From NCBI RefSeq assembly GCF_904424705.1, contig NZ_CAJGBF010000001.1, positions 496,001 through 560,000 on the forward strand: 64,000 bases of DNA, in the 5' to 3' direction. The translations under genes were made by a program, and so were the position numbers. A model generated the notes under the pieces. The model was not told where the DNA came from and made no database searches. It saw only the letters and a list, made by a program, of their open reading frames with translations. This DNA comes from Rossellomorea arthrocnemi (GTDB lineage Bacteria > Bacillota > Bacilli > Bacillales > Bacillaceae_B). Positions 16,210-25,887 of the stretch are shown here, piece after piece; position 1 is the stretch's first letter, and each line of letters begins with the position of its first letter.

Positions 16210-17250
16210 TTAATATTGTTCGAAAGTATGGGTAACCATTTGAGTTGAAGAGAAATTACTTGTTACTTTCCGACGTGCGGCAAGTATGATCGTTTTCCTT
16301 AATTCCCAGTTGGATTTTAATGAAAAGATTTTTTCACAAAAAGCTTTGACGCAATGACTGTTTACCATCATTCCCGTTTCCCCGTCTGCGATGGCTTCGG
16401 ATATCCCTCCCTTGTTAATCGTTATCACAGGAGTGCCTGTTGCCATTGCCTCTAGGATAACCATGGGGAATACCTCCCTCTCTGAGGTAAGAAGAAGTGC
16501 ATCCATCGATTGGATAAAGGAATGGGGTTCTTTCACTTCACCCAGTAAAGTTACCCGATCGTTGATTCCTAACTTTTGAATCTTTTCCTGGATAGACACC
16601 CGTTCCGGTCCGTCTCCCGCTATATAAAACTGAAAATCTTTTTCCTCCTTCATAGCAGCGGCAATATCCAAGAACAAACTATGATTTTTTTCCGGAGACA
16701 ATCTCGCCAGAATACCCACTTTAAATACCTCTAGCTGGGACTTTTCTGAGAAAGGGAACTTTTCTAAATCAACCCCATTGTAAACGGTGGTCATCTTCTC
16801 TTCTTTGACTCCGTATTGTACGAGTACTCTTTTCTCGTACTCACTTACCGTAATGATGCCTGTTACCCAATGATTCATCAAGGTGGAAAATAGTTTCGGG
16901 AATTTTTCAAGAAAAGTGATATTATGCTTGGTATAGACAATCTTCACCTTTCGTTTCCAGGTAAGTCCCCTTAAACATCCGGCATACAAGACCATCCTCA
17001 GGCTGTTCGCATGAATGACGTCGATTCCCTGCTTATGGATATGCCGGGTGAGTCGCACAATATTTAGAATGTGATTTTTTCTGGATAATTCCATAAAGTT
17101 ATGTTTATGGGCGATTTGATCGGTAAGTTCTCCTCCACCGGCAGCAGAATAAAAACGGAAGCCAGTGCCTGTCAGTTTATTTTCCAGTTTGATAAAATAA
17201 TTTTCTGCTCCACCCATGGTCAATTTATCCGTCAGCATCAATACGTTCAT
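16210..17250 (-). CDS. Family 4 glycosyltransferase (exopolysaccharide operon, last gene)
   Basis: 346 residues, GT-B fold. N-terminal M-L-T-D-K-L-T-M-G-G-A-E-N-Y-F is the usual acceptor-side loop. The C-terminal domain has VGILARLSPEKNHSLF, YIAGDGPER and the E-x7-E sugar-nucleotide site (SEREVFPMVILEAMATGTPV). It adds a sugar to the growing lipid-linked repeat unit in the cytoplasm. Its ATG overlaps the stop of the preceding wzy-like gene (ATGA) behind GGAGGCGGG, so it is translationally coupled. Donor and acceptor cannot be predicted. Confidence 0.88.
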   Translation of the reverse strand: MNVLMLTDKLTMGGAENYFIKLENKLTGTGFRFYSAAGGGELTDQIAHKHNFMELSRKNHILNIVRLTRHIHKQGIDVIHANSLRMVLYAGCLRGLTWKRKVKIVYTKHNITFLEKFPKLFSTLMNHWVTGIITVSEYEKRVLVQYGVKEEKMTTVYNGVDLEKFPFSEKSQLEVFKVGILARLSPEKNHSLFLDIAAAMKEEKDFQFYIAGDGPERVSIQEKIQKLGINDRVTLLGEVKEPHSFIQSMDALLLTSEREVFPMVILEAMATGTPVITINKGGISEAIADGETGMMVNSHCVKAFCEKIFSLKSNWELRKTIILAARRKVTSNFSSTQMVTHTFEQY

Positions 17251-18485
17251 CTGTATCCCGCCTCCTTTATCATACGTACATTCTCATTGTTCAAGCCAAT
17301 TTCTCTTTCATAGGAAAAGTATGTAGATAAGATTGCAAGAAAGAGTAAGAACATGTCATTAAAAATCAGAGACAGAAACATCATCTGAAAAATGAATCCA
17401 AGGAAGGTCAAAAAGAGAAATGGGTGTTTCTTATGAAAGTCTGCTTTGAAAATTTGAAAGAGTACAGTGAAGACAAACACTACATAGATAAGTAGTCCGA
17501 TAAGACCCGATTCTGTCAAGATTTCCAGGAATGTATTGTGAACGACAAGTTCATCACCGAATTTAAAAGCATTGTAATCGGCGAAGTTGCTTGCTCCAAT
17601 TCCGAATAAAGGATTGGATGTAAAGAAATCCCACGCCCGTCCCCATAACTCAAGTCTCCCACTTCCACCATCATTGGAAAAGTCCTGAAACCTATTCTGG
17701 AGTATATCAAGGACACGGAAACCGAGGAGATAGCTTGCTACCCAAGCAATGCTCAGGAAAGAAATGGTGGAACTAAATAACCGCCATTGGTTAGCAGGTT
17801 TGCTCAGGATAAAATATACCATGAAGATGACCATGAGAATCAACAATCCTCCCCTAGAAAACGTGAGCACACTCGATATTAAACACAAAAAGAGCCCGAA
17901 ATTATTTTTCCACGAGTCACGTTTACATAGATAGAAAGTAAAGAAAAGAGTATTATAAAATACGAAATAGTTCGGGTCCTCTATCAGGCCGATTAGTCTG
18001 GGGTAATCACGGTCAAACCAAGCCCCGTATCGTATCACTCCGTCCCCAAGTAAGGAAAACCCATTGCTTTTCAATCCCCACACATAAAGAAGAAGACTCC
18101 CAACATTAAATAGAATGCCCGCATTCGCAATCCCGTTTTCCAGTTCCCTCTTCCTGAACATGCCGAGGATTCCTTTCATTGCAATATAGAAGATGACATA
18201 TAGAATAATCCCAAGCATAACCCTAAGGCTGGAGGTTGCATACAAGGAGAAAGCACCGGAAAATACATACACCAAATAGAAGAAAAGAAGCAGCACCTCA
18301 AAAACCTGCAGTTTTTGAAATCGAAAGAAGGCTGAAAGGAAGAAGACAAGAATGCCTAAATACATCATATACGGTTTAAAGGCGAAGCCGATGTAGATAT
18401 GATACTTGCCAAGCATAACTGAAAACAGCAATAGAAACAGAATCAAACTGTTTCGCGGTAAGTAAGATGCTTCAGGATACCCCAT
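17247..18485 (-). CDS. O-antigen ligase/polymerase-like membrane protein (Wzy-type)
   Basis: 412 residues with about 11 hydrophobic helices and a large outside loop before the last helices. It contains R-L-E-L-W-G-R-A-W-D-F-F followed by P-L-F-G-I-G-A-S-N-F and V-V-H-N-T-F-L-E-I-L-T-E-S-G, the Wzy_C signature (His and Arg in the periplasm-side loop). It probably polymerises repeat units outside the membrane. The start at 18485 is chosen for AAAGGAGG six bases upstream; it overlaps the flippase gene end by 14 bp. A longer in-frame start at 18623 would overlap wzx by 150 bp and is less likely. Confidence 0.85.
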   Translation of the reverse strand: MGYPEASYLPRNSLILFLLLFSVMLGKYHIYIGFAFKPYMMYLGILVFFLSAFFRFQKLQVFEVLLLFFYLVYVFSGAFSLYATSSLRVMLGIILYVIFYIAMKGILGMFRKRELENGIANAGILFNVGSLLLYVWGLKSNGFSLLGDGVIRYGAWFDRDYPRLIGLIEDPNYFVFYNTLFFTFYLCKRDSWKNNFGLFLCLISSVLTFSRGGLLILMVIFMVYFILSKPANQWRLFSSTISFLSIAWVASYLLGFRVLDILQNRFQDFSNDGGSGRLELWGRAWDFFTSNPLFGIGASNFADYNAFKFGDELVVHNTFLEILTESGLIGLLIYVVFVFTVLFQIFKADFHKKHPFLFLTFLGFIFQMMFLSLIFNDMFLLFLAILSTYFSYEREIGLNNENVRMIKEAGYR

Positions 18486-19962
18486 CCTGTGCCTCCTTTC
18501 TGAATTTCCCCTTCCATTTTTCGTACAAGAAAGTCTTTCTCCAAGTTTCCATACCTTTTTTCCTCCATTCCTTGTCAAGCCCTGCAAGGGAAAGAATAAG
18601 GATAAAATGGATGAAAAAAGCAAGGAACGGGAAAGAAGATAAGAACAGTTCCACTATCAAGAGACTGAGAAAAAAGGAAATCAAATACGGAAAGACTGCC
18701 CGTTTGAATAGGATGGTCCGATCTGGATGCCAGAACAATAATCCGATTAACAGGACTAATTCAATGAGCACCCCCGCTGTTGCTGCTCCTGTCAAACCGT
18801 AAAACCGGCTAAATACAGTATAAAAAATCACCCCCGATACAACGGCAATACCCTGTATCATCATCCTTCTCGACTGGAGTGCCTTTGTCGTCAACCCATC
18901 TCCCAGAGCGATGCTGATCCCCTGAAAAACCATGACCAAGGATAATACCTTCAGTAAAGACGCGGCCTCCATCCATTTCTCCCCAAATAAAAGTTCGATG
19001 ACAAATTCAGAAAGATGGTAAAAAGGTATGGCTGCCAGCATACCAACAAGCCCTATCAATTTCACCTGTGAGAGGCTCTTCCTTATATGTTCCTGATGGT
19101 TACCAGCCTGGAATAAGCGGAATAGGACTGGATAAAATGCACCGGCAATAATAAAGGGCACTTGTTGCAAAGCTTGCGGGATCCTGTAAGCTACAGCGAA
19201 AAAACCGACTTCTTTCCATGACAATGTCTTTTCCAATACAATTGGACCAATCTGAGGCAAAAGGATAAACAATAAACCGGTCGCCATAAAAGAAAACCAG
19301 TTCTTACGCAGCCCTTTATAAAACGACGATTTAAAGGAAATCGTCAGATTTTTCGCCGTCAAGTATATTCCAAAACATCCTGCCAAGAAATAGGATGATC
19401 CATATAGGAAAAAGACGATCATGGGATCTATGTAAAACCATTTCCCGACCAATATAACGATAATCAACAGACATGCTGAAATGATTCGGATTAATCCGGA
19501 ATATTGCATTTTCTCCAGCATCTGAAAATAGGTAATACTGATGCTCTGCATGGATATCCCGATTACAAGCGGCAGAATCAGAGAATAAGAAAGTATAATC
19601 AATTCCGTGTCACTTTGGTAAATCCAATGAATTAAAAGGAATCCAATCACCATCGTTGCCGATGTTAATGCAATACGCATCTTTATAAAAGAGGCCATGA
19701 TTTCAGAAATGGGGGCTTCTTTTTTCGCCCCTTCACGGAGGACGATCTGGTTTAAGCCAGCTTCCGACAAATAAGCCATGATCATAGCAAAGGCGAGAAC
19801 CACACTAAATCTCCCATAATCATCAGTGCGGATAAAAGAGGCAAGTACAATCAATGCTGCTGCATTCATGATGCTGGATAGCGCGGTACTGTAAAATAGA
19901 TGAAAAACATTCTTCACAATGGAATTTCTATTATCCGTCATGAATGGGAACTCCTTCGTCAT
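18472..19962 (-). CDS. Polysaccharide flippase (Wzx-type, MOP superfamily)
   Basis: 496 residues with 12-14 hydrophobic helices and the repeated two-half architecture of oligosaccharide flippases. The first helices (LFYSTALSSIMNAAALIVLA, then DDYGRFSVVLAF) are typical of the family. It probably moves undecaprenyl-linked repeat units from the inner to the outer face of the membrane. It lies between the Wzz/CpsD-type genes and the polymerase, the expected order of a Wzx/Wzy-dependent cluster. The C-terminal 40 residues are strongly basic. The start is the ATG at 19962; a second ATG seven codons later is also possible. Confidence 0.87.
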   Translation of the reverse strand: MTKEFPFMTDNRNSIVKNVFHLFYSTALSSIMNAAALIVLASFIRTDDYGRFSVVLAFAMIMAYLSEAGLNQIVLREGAKKEAPISEIMASFIKMRIALTSATMVIGFLLIHWIYQSDTELIILSYSLILPLVIGISMQSISITYFQMLEKMQYSGLIRIISACLLIIVILVGKWFYIDPMIVFFLYGSSYFLAGCFGIYLTAKNLTISFKSSFYKGLRKNWFSFMATGLLFILLPQIGPIVLEKTLSWKEVGFFAVAYRIPQALQQVPFIIAGAFYPVLFRLFQAGNHQEHIRKSLSQVKLIGLVGMLAAIPFYHLSEFVIELLFGEKWMEAASLLKVLSLVMVFQGISIALGDGLTTKALQSRRMMIQGIAVVSGVIFYTVFSRFYGLTGAATAGVLIELVLLIGLLFWHPDRTILFKRAVFPYLISFFLSLLIVELFLSSFPFLAFFIHFILILSLAGLDKEWRKKGMETWRKTFLYEKWKGKFRKEAQDGVS

Positions 19963-19965
19963 GAG

Positions 19966-20571
19966 TCATTGTTGGTAAATGACACCGATTACCTTACATC
20001 CTGCTGTTTCAAGTTTGGATTGGATTTTCCTTATATCTTCGGTTTTATCCTTTCGTTGAAGGACCAGCACCACCTCCCTGCACACTTCAGCAAGCAGCTC
20101 CATTTCAACACCTGAATGGAAAGACGGAGCGGCTAATACAACCCGATCATACGTCTCCTGCCAAGACTCGATATGCTGCTTAAAAGATGGTGAAAGCCAG
20201 ATGTCAATCGGATTTCCCGAAGAATCGTTCGCCAAAACCACATCAAGACTCTGTAGAAAAGTCGGGAAGACGAGATTTAATGGCTCCTGATGATTTCCAT
20301 CAGGTTGCTCCATATGGAACCATTCATGGAGGGAAGGTTTTTTCCAATCTCCTTCCACAAGAAGTACTCTTTTCCCTTGAAGCGCCATAGCTGCCGCAAG
20401 TTCTGCTGTAATCATACCTACTGATTTCCCAGCAGGGATCGAAGTAACCATCAGCACTGAAGGGTCATGCTTCTCTACTTTGCTACCGATTACCTTCATC
20501 TGGTCAAAGTTGACTATCCCCTTCTTGTTCTCGTCTTTTCTACAGATGATATCTTCAATGGGACTTTGCAT
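19966..20571 (-). CDS. CpsD/CapB-type tyrosine-kinase-like ATPase with degenerate motifs
   Basis: 201 residues with the fold of bacterial tyrosine kinases: a Walker A-like TSIPAGKSVGM and the Walker A' region VLLVEGDWKKPSLHEWF (normally VLLIDADxRxP). Compared with the family, the P-loop is one residue short (P-A-G-K-S for P-G-E-G-K-S). The Walker B Asp (usually I-I-D-T-P-P) is replaced by VVLAAPSF, and there is no C-terminal tyrosine cluster. It may be a weak or inactive ATPase that still partners the Wzz-like protein encoded just before it (17-bp overlap). The ATG at 20571 has GGAGGGG upstream. Confidence 0.75.
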   Translation of the reverse strand: MQSPIEDIICRKDENKKGIVNFDQMKVIGSKVEKHDPSVLMVTSIPAGKSVGMITAELAAAMALQGKRVLLVEGDWKKPSLHEWFHMEQPDGNHQEPLNLVFPTFLQSLDVVLANDSSGNPIDIWLSPSFKQHIESWQETYDRVVLAAPSFHSGVEMELLAEVCREVVLVLQRKDKTEDIRKIQSKLETAGCKVIGVIYQQ

Positions 20572-21301
20572 GGATTTCCCCTCCTTTTCTCACATTTCCT
20601 TTCGGCGCTTTAAACTGTTTTCGGTAGACTTTGGGAAGTTCGTCTTTAGTGGAAGCCACTACACCTAACACCGGCAACCCCAATTCGTCTTCAATTTGAA
20701 CAACACTTTGTATGGAATCATCCCAGTGGTCTTTTAACAAAGCCAATCCAATACCACAAAATAATCCCACCACCGTTCCTATCAATAAGTTAACGATTGG
20801 ATTTCCCACTTTTTCTGGTATATTTGTTCCTTCATTTTTATTGAGCATCGTTATATCTTCCAATTCCAAAGAACTCTTCATTTTTTCCACTGAAGTGGCT
20901 GCCAGAAGGTGGGCAAGCTCTTGGGATCGTTCCAGATCATTATCTCGTATAACAATAGAAATAATCTGGGAACCTTCCTTATTTTTCACTGTGATTCTTT
21001 CCTCCATCTCTTCCTGGGAAAGCTTGAAATGATCCTGTACAGTTTCCAATACAATCGGACTGGTAATAAAATCAACCGTTGATGCAATTAACCTGTTAAT
21101 GGTTTGGGTATCAGTATAGACCTCCCCGTCATGACCGAAGTTTCCTATGAGGATATATTCTTTTGCTTCATAAGTGGGTTTCAATAAGAAAAAAATCGCT
21201 GCGCCACTCAATAGCGAAACGCAGAGTGTAGTGATCAAAATGGTCACTACCCTTCGTTTGAATATACGGAAGAATTCTCTTATATCCATCTGTTCCCTCA
21301 T
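20555..21301 (-). CDS. Wzz/YveK-like chain-length regulator and kinase activator
   Basis: 248 residues. Helix 1 lies near 17-38 (RVVTILITTLCVSLLSGAAI). An outside domain with coiled-coil character follows, and helix 2 is near 170-190 (GNPIVNLLIGTVVGLFCGIG) with the usual Pro before it. A cytoplasmic tail of about 55 residues comes last. This is the Wzz topology of the transmembrane adaptor (YveK/CapA type), which sets polymer length and activates a cognate CpsD-type kinase. The partner is the next gene, overlapping by 17 bp. Given the partner's altered motifs, signalling may be reduced. Confidence 0.85.
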   Translation of the reverse strand: MREQMDIREFFRIFKRRVVTILITTLCVSLLSGAAIFFLLKPTYEAKEYILIGNFGHDGEVYTDTQTINRLIASTVDFITSPIVLETVQDHFKLSQEEMEERITVKNKEGSQIISIVIRDNDLERSQELAHLLAATSVEKMKSSLELEDITMLNKNEGTNIPEKVGNPIVNLLIGTVVGLFCGIGLALLKDHWDDSIQSVVQIEDELGLPVLGVVASTKDELPKVYRKQFKAPKGNVRKGGEIHAKSH

Positions 21302-21305
21302 GAAT

Positions 21306-22238
21306 TCACCCCCTCATACCTGCAAGGGATTCCTGCTGATAATAATGAACGGTTTCCAATAGTCCTTTTTGAAGTGAATGGCAAGGTGACCACTGCAGCA
21401 TTAATTGTGCTCGATCATTTTGTAATACACTTGAGCGAATGTCCCCTTCTCTTCCTGGTCTCAAAACAGGCAGGATAGGCTTCCCCGTAATGGTTGCCAA
21501 TTGCTCAATGATTTCTAGAATTGATATCTCCTGACCCGTCCCTATATTAAGGATCTCTCTATTACCGTTTGTTAACGCGGCAACATTTGCACGCGCTACG
21601 TCTTTGACAAAGATGAAGTCTCTCGTCTGCTTTCCATCTCCAAACATCACAGGTGATTCTCCTTGAATTAATTTCTCGATAAAGACAGCTATGACTCCAG
21701 CTTCTCCCCGGGCATCCTGTCGTGGCCCATATACATTGGCGTAACGTAGAATAGAATAGTCAAGATGATGGGTTTCTGCGAAAATGTGGATACACTTTTC
21801 TGCGTGCCCTTTGCTCAGCCCATAAAAGGATATCGGCTGGAGGGGATGTGCTTCATCAACTGGAAGATAGACCGGGTTACCATATACAGCTGCGGTAGAT
21901 GCAAATACAACTTTTTTGACATTATGACGAACACAAGCTTGTAAAATGTTGAGTGTACCAATAATATTTTCTTCACAATCGTATAAAGGGTCTATGAAAG
22001 AGTGACTTACAGAAACTTGTGCTGCCTGATGAATGACAAAGTCCGGCTCCTCTTTGGCAAAAAGATCATCAATATTCCCTCGAACATCCTGCTGATAGAA
22101 ACGCACGTGTGGAGGAATATTTTTCAAATGCCCTGTCACCAGATTGTCTACCACGACAACCTCGTATTGTGAATCTACTAGTGCTTCTACAATATGTGAC
22201 CCTATAAAGCCCGCCCCACCAGTTACTAACACTTTCAT
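21306..22238 (-). CDS. NAD-dependent epimerase (UDP-glucose 4-epimerase-like)
   Basis: 310 residues, extended short-chain dehydrogenase. The Rossmann motif VTGGAGFIGSH is at the N-terminus. The catalytic set is Ser in FASTAAVYGNP and Tyr/Lys in ISFYGLSKGHAEK, with N-V-Y-G-P-R-Q further on. It interconverts UDP-hexose C4 epimers, for example UDP-Glc/UDP-Gal or the N-acetyl forms, to supply the polymer. The ATG at 22238 (eight bases after GGAAGG) is preferred over one two codons earlier. It sits inside the exopolysaccharide operon. Confidence 0.87.
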   Translation of the reverse strand: MKVLVTGGAGFIGSHIVEALVDSQYEVVVVDNLVTGHLKNIPPHVRFYQQDVRGNIDDLFAKEEPDFVIHQAAQVSVSHSFIDPLYDCEENIIGTLNILQACVRHNVKKVVFASTAAVYGNPVYLPVDEAHPLQPISFYGLSKGHAEKCIHIFAETHHLDYSILRYANVYGPRQDARGEAGVIAVFIEKLIQGESPVMFGDGKQTRDFIFVKDVARANVAALTNGNREILNIGTGQEISILEIIEQLATITGKPILPVLRPGREGDIRSSVLQNDRAQLMLQWSPCHSLQKGLLETVHYYQQESLAGMRG

Positions 22239-22286
22239 GGCCATCTTCCTTCCGATATTTATCGTAGAATATCCTGTTCCAATCGG

Positions 22287-23246
22287 TCACTCTTCCAAGG
22301 CTGATAAATGGTTACCCCGCCCCTCATCTGCAACCCTGTCTTTCGGTAAATTCAATCTCAAATGATTCTCCGACGAATCCTTGGTTAATTCTAGTAAGGT
22401 TTGACGAGCATTCATGAAAGCAACGTCCCACACCATACCCTCTATGATGTTATGGGATCCGGAAAGAATCACCGCTTTGTCGGTTCGCTCGGTCAGTTGG
22501 ATCTGCAGATTATCAAATATGTTCCCAGATACTTCATTCGGAACGGTCACAGCGCTATTGACCTGGATACAGACAACGCAGTCATCCAACGTCATATTGA
22601 CGAACCTGTTACCATTGATGAAATTGTCATTCTCTCCTCCAACTGGTGGTGTGGCCTCTAAGAGCACCGCCGTGTGAAATCCACTTACGTTCACTCCCGA
22701 AACATTCACGAAGCTGATAAATTCCCCAGATGATCCTGCTTTAAAAAAGATTCCTTTTCCACGATTGGTACCGCTGGAGTTATACAATGTCACATTGTCA
22801 ATATGAATTCGATTGGTCGTCCAGACCTGTTCTTCACCACTAACATAAATGGCAGCACCACGGAATTCAGGAGTAGTAATTTCAATGGTTCCATTCGTAA
22901 TCGAGGTTTTTTGCTCTACCTCCAAAACGTTGAAATTTCCTTCAACCAAAAGTTTCGTAGCCGTGCCCATTTCGAGCGTAACCCCTTCTTTCAATTTCAA
23001 TCCCCGATTCAGTATGTAGGTCTTCCCAAGTAACTGGACAGGCAGATTGTCGTTTTCGTAGCTATAATCAATTGCAGCCTGGATGGCTGAAGAGTCATCC
23101 TGTTTATCATTTCCTTCTGCTCCAAATGCTTCCACCCTGACACCCCTGGGCTCTTCAATGGTCTCCCTGGATAATGAGCCAATTAACAGCACGACTGTTA
23201 CCGTCAGCAGGACGATGGTTACACTATAAATATACTGCCTTTTCAT
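22287..23246 (-). CDS. Membrane-anchored right-handed beta-helix protein (pectate-lyase-like fold)
   Basis: 319 residues. An N-terminal anchor or uncleaved signal (about 5-25) is followed by the start of a pectate_lyase_3-type fold (FGAEGNDKQDDSSAIQAAID) and repeated beta-helix coils rich in Asn, Val and Gly. No catalytic set can be named with certainty. Outside the membrane it could cleave, bind or template the exopolysaccharide. A clear paralogue without the anchor is encoded by the divergent gene at 26946; both share aligned blocks such as IQAAIDY, VEGNF.VLE, GNRF/ANRF, LDDC and PxEVSGN/PYEISGN. It is in the operon between the nucleotidyltransferase and epimerase genes. Confidence 0.75.
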   Translation of the reverse strand: MKRQYIYSVTIVLLTVTVVLLIGSLSRETIEEPRGVRVEAFGAEGNDKQDDSSAIQAAIDYSYENDNLPVQLLGKTYILNRGLKLKEGVTLEMGTATKLLVEGNFNVLEVEQKTSITNGTIEITTPEFRGAAIYVSGEEQVWTTNRIHIDNVTLYNSSGTNRGKGIFFKAGSSGEFISFVNVSGVNVSGFHTAVLLEATPPVGGENDNFINGNRFVNMTLDDCVVCIQVNSAVTVPNEVSGNIFDNLQIQLTERTDKAVILSGSHNIIEGMVWDVAFMNARQTLLELTKDSSENHLRLNLPKDRVADEGRGNHLSALEE

Positions 23247-23259
23247 ATCTATTCCCCGC

Positions 23260-24624
23260 CTAAGAGTACTTCGAATACACTTGCTTCTTCTTGACCGCGT
23301 ATAACCTGTTTTCTCTTCGATACTCCATTAGATGTTCCCCGCTCCGGATGACGATCAATTCCATATTACTTCCCGCCTTCCAGGAATAGGTTTTCCCTGC
23401 AGGAATCGTAAGGGTGGTCCCCGTACAGACTTTCGAGATTTCATCATTTAAGAACAGTGTTCCTTCACCTTCCGTCACCGTCCACACTTCCCTTTCCCCT
23501 TGACCCTGATCATGTAAGTTCCTGCCAGCGGTCAAATAGACTTTTTCTATAAGAGTTTCTGTTCCTTCTTTCCGTTTGCTGTACTCAAGAACTCTGCTCC
23601 ATCCCCACCCGTATTCTTCATACATCGGACCATCTTGGAAATGGGAAACATACTCTTTGATTTTGTGGCTGCTCTTTTTATCCGTCACCAACAATCCATC
23701 CGGACTTGCGACCACTACGGTATCCTCCACTCCAATCAATATGATGGGGATTTCCAATTCATTCACGATACAAGAATTCATTACATCATTACTTATGACC
23801 CCTTTTCCGATTACGGGGGTTTCCATTTCATCCGTCAGGGTGTTCCACGTTCCAAGATCTTTCCAATAACCGGAATATGGAATAGCGATAATATTACTCG
23901 CCTTTTCAACTACTTCATAATCAAAGCTATTAGATTGGAGCTGACCATAATGCTTCAGTAAATCATCGTACTGGACAGGAATATTTTTTCGTTTGAGCAG
24001 TTGAATCATATAACCCAGTCGGAAACTAAACACACCACAATTCCAAAGAGCCCGCTGATGGATCAGTTTTTTTGCTGCTGTTTCATTAGGCTTTTCACAA
24101 AACTTGCTTACGTTAATAAAGTCACCTGACGTATCACTTCCCGGAACAATATATCCATACTTTTCAGACGGGTAGGTCGGTGTTACCCCCAGGAGTGCTA
24201 AATCAGCACCGCTCTCGTGCAGAGCACGTTCAAGCTCGGTTATCGTTTCAAAAAAATGGTCTTCCACGAATGGATCTACTGGCAATACCCCTATGGCCTC
24301 ATCCAAGCTGCATCCTTCCACGGAATACAGATATACAGCTGCTAATGCGATTGCAGGAAACGTATCCTTCCGCTCTGGCTCGACCACCATGGGAATATTC
24401 GAACCGAGTTGGGTATGAAGCATTTCCACCTGAGAACGACTTGTTGTGACAATCACATCATCAGCAAGATTAGCTTTTTTGAGTTGCCTCCACACACGCT
24501 GAACCATTGACTCCATCTTTCCATTTTCATTTTTCAGTACTTTCAGGAATTGTTTGGACCTGGCATCGTTGGAAAGCGGCCACAGCCGCTTCCCTGAGCC
24601 TCCAGATAACAATACCATTCTCAT
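23260..24624 (-). CDS. Mannose-1-phosphate guanylyltransferase-type nucleotidyltransferase with cupin domain
   Basis: 454 residues. The nucleotide-binding signature LSGGSGKRLWPLSND opens the protein, with V-E-P-E-R-K-D-T-F-P-A-I and F-C-E-K-P-N downstream, as in bacterial GDP-mannose pyrophosphorylases. The C-terminal 110 residues form a cupin similar to type II phosphomannose isomerase (GEREVWTVTEGEGTLFLND). The usual H-x-H of the cupin metal site reads N-L-H-D-Q-G, so isomerase activity is doubtful. It probably makes GDP-mannose or a related NDP-sugar for the polymer. The ATG at 24624 (AAAGAGGG upstream) is chosen over a GTG six codons earlier. Confidence 0.83.
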   Translation of the reverse strand: MRMVLLSGGSGKRLWPLSNDARSKQFLKVLKNENGKMESMVQRVWRQLKKANLADDVIVTTSRSQVEMLHTQLGSNIPMVVEPERKDTFPAIALAAVYLYSVEGCSLDEAIGVLPVDPFVEDHFFETITELERALHESGADLALLGVTPTYPSEKYGYIVPGSDTSGDFINVSKFCEKPNETAAKKLIHQRALWNCGVFSFRLGYMIQLLKRKNIPVQYDDLLKHYGQLQSNSFDYEVVEKASNIIAIPYSGYWKDLGTWNTLTDEMETPVIGKGVISNDVMNSCIVNELEIPIILIGVEDTVVVASPDGLLVTDKKSSHKIKEYVSHFQDGPMYEEYGWGWSRVLEYSKRKEGTETLIEKVYLTAGRNLHDQGQGEREVWTVTEGEGTLFLNDEISKVCTGTTLTIPAGKTYSWKAGSNMELIVIRSGEHLMEYRRENRLYAVKKKQVYSKYS

Positions 24625-24641
24625 ATAAACACCCTCTTTCA

Positions 24642-25868
24642 CTAATGAACGAGCATTTGTACATTTTTTTCTGGGGCTTCAGGATCTCTATGCGAGTCGG
24701 CATCCTTCCAGGTTTGAATTAACCTGGAACAGTTATGTTCCCACGAGTAATTCCTCTGGACAAAAGCTTGACCTGTAACAGCATAATGTTCTTGTAATTC
24801 GGGATTTTCAATCAGAACTTTAACAGCTGCAATCATCCCTTCTTTACTTCCCGTGCAAATCAGCTCATCTCCCCGCCTACCTGAAATCCCCTGCAAAGCT
24901 ATTGGAGAAGCGATTGTCGGAAGACCGCACGCCATCGATTCCACAATTTTGTTCTGCATTCCTGTTCCTGATTTCATTGGATATATACCAATTTGCGCCT
25001 GTAGCAGTCGACTGCATATATCTTCAACAAACCCGGTAACCACCACATTATCCTTGCCATGCAAAGCCGTCACTTTCTTTACTGGATCTTTACCTACAAT
25101 ATAAAAATGATACTCCGGGTATGCCTGATGAATATGTGGCCAAACCTCTTTTACAAAGTCCACGACAGCTTCGACATTTGGATAGTATTGCATGTTTCCA
25201 TGAAAGAGAATGATTTTTTCCTTTGTGATGTCAGGATAGCGGGACAGATGTTGTTTCGTGATAAAGGTTCCATTTGGATTTACGACAATATGTCCGTTTC
25301 TTAAGTATTTTTTATCACTTTCAGAAACGACCATTGTCCGGTCAAATTTCGTTAATATATCTTTCTCATATCGTTTCATCAGTTGTGACTCCAGGAGGAA
25401 TAATGGTTTTAGCCATTTGCTTTCATTTTTGGCACGCCGCTCCATATTCAGTGACAGTGCATCAATCATGTCGATACATTTCTGGACATTGGTATCAATG
25501 AAGTACTCGGCAACCCTGGCAGTCTGCACATGAATTATTTCCGGTTTAATTCTTTTACATATATCCATCACACGGTCTCTTACTTTAGGATGAAAAAATA
25601 GGTTTACTTGAATCGGTTTAAAGTTATACATCGTTTTAAATGACCTGAGCAGACTTTGCAGTGGGTGGGCAGTAAATAGAATAACCTCCTTACAATAAGG
25701 GGCAAGTTTATCTTTAACGAGCTCCCTTTCCTGTTCCGATTTTACAAAGGTAATCAGATGAACTTGGTAGCCATTTGCTTTCAGTTGCTTGATCTGTTCC
25801 CACGCAATCAGCTGGTCCCCTTTATGCGGTGGGTATGGCGGCCTGGAAGACATATACATTACTTTCAT
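24642..25868 (-). CDS. Family 4-like glycosyltransferase
   Basis: 408 residues, GT-B fold. The N-terminus S-S-R-P-P-Y-P-P-H-K-G-D and the C-terminal FHGNMQYYPNVEAVVDF, IYPMKSGTGMQNKIVESMACGLP and YSWEHNCSRLI match sugar transferases of polysaccharide clusters with a Ser/Thr-Gly-x-G-x-x-N-K donor loop. It acts in the cytoplasm on the lipid-linked intermediate made by the preceding sugar transferase. The ATG at 25868 has AGGAGGAAC upstream. It is the second gene of the operon, separated from the first by 19 bp. Confidence 0.86.
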   Translation of the reverse strand: MKVMYMSSRPPYPPHKGDQLIAWEQIKQLKANGYQVHLITFVKSEQERELVKDKLAPYCKEVILFTAHPLQSLLRSFKTMYNFKPIQVNLFFHPKVRDRVMDICKRIKPEIIHVQTARVAEYFIDTNVQKCIDMIDALSLNMERRAKNESKWLKPLFLLESQLMKRYEKDILTKFDRTMVVSESDKKYLRNGHIVVNPNGTFITKQHLSRYPDITKEKIILFHGNMQYYPNVEAVVDFVKEVWPHIHQAYPEYHFYIVGKDPVKKVTALHGKDNVVVTGFVEDICSRLLQAQIGIYPMKSGTGMQNKIVESMACGLPTIASPIALQGISGRRGDELICTGSKEGMIAAVKVLIENPELQEHYAVTGQAFVQRNYSWEHNCSRLIQTWKDADSHRDPEAPEKNVQMLVH

Positions 25869-25887
25869 TAATGTTCCTCCTATTCAT

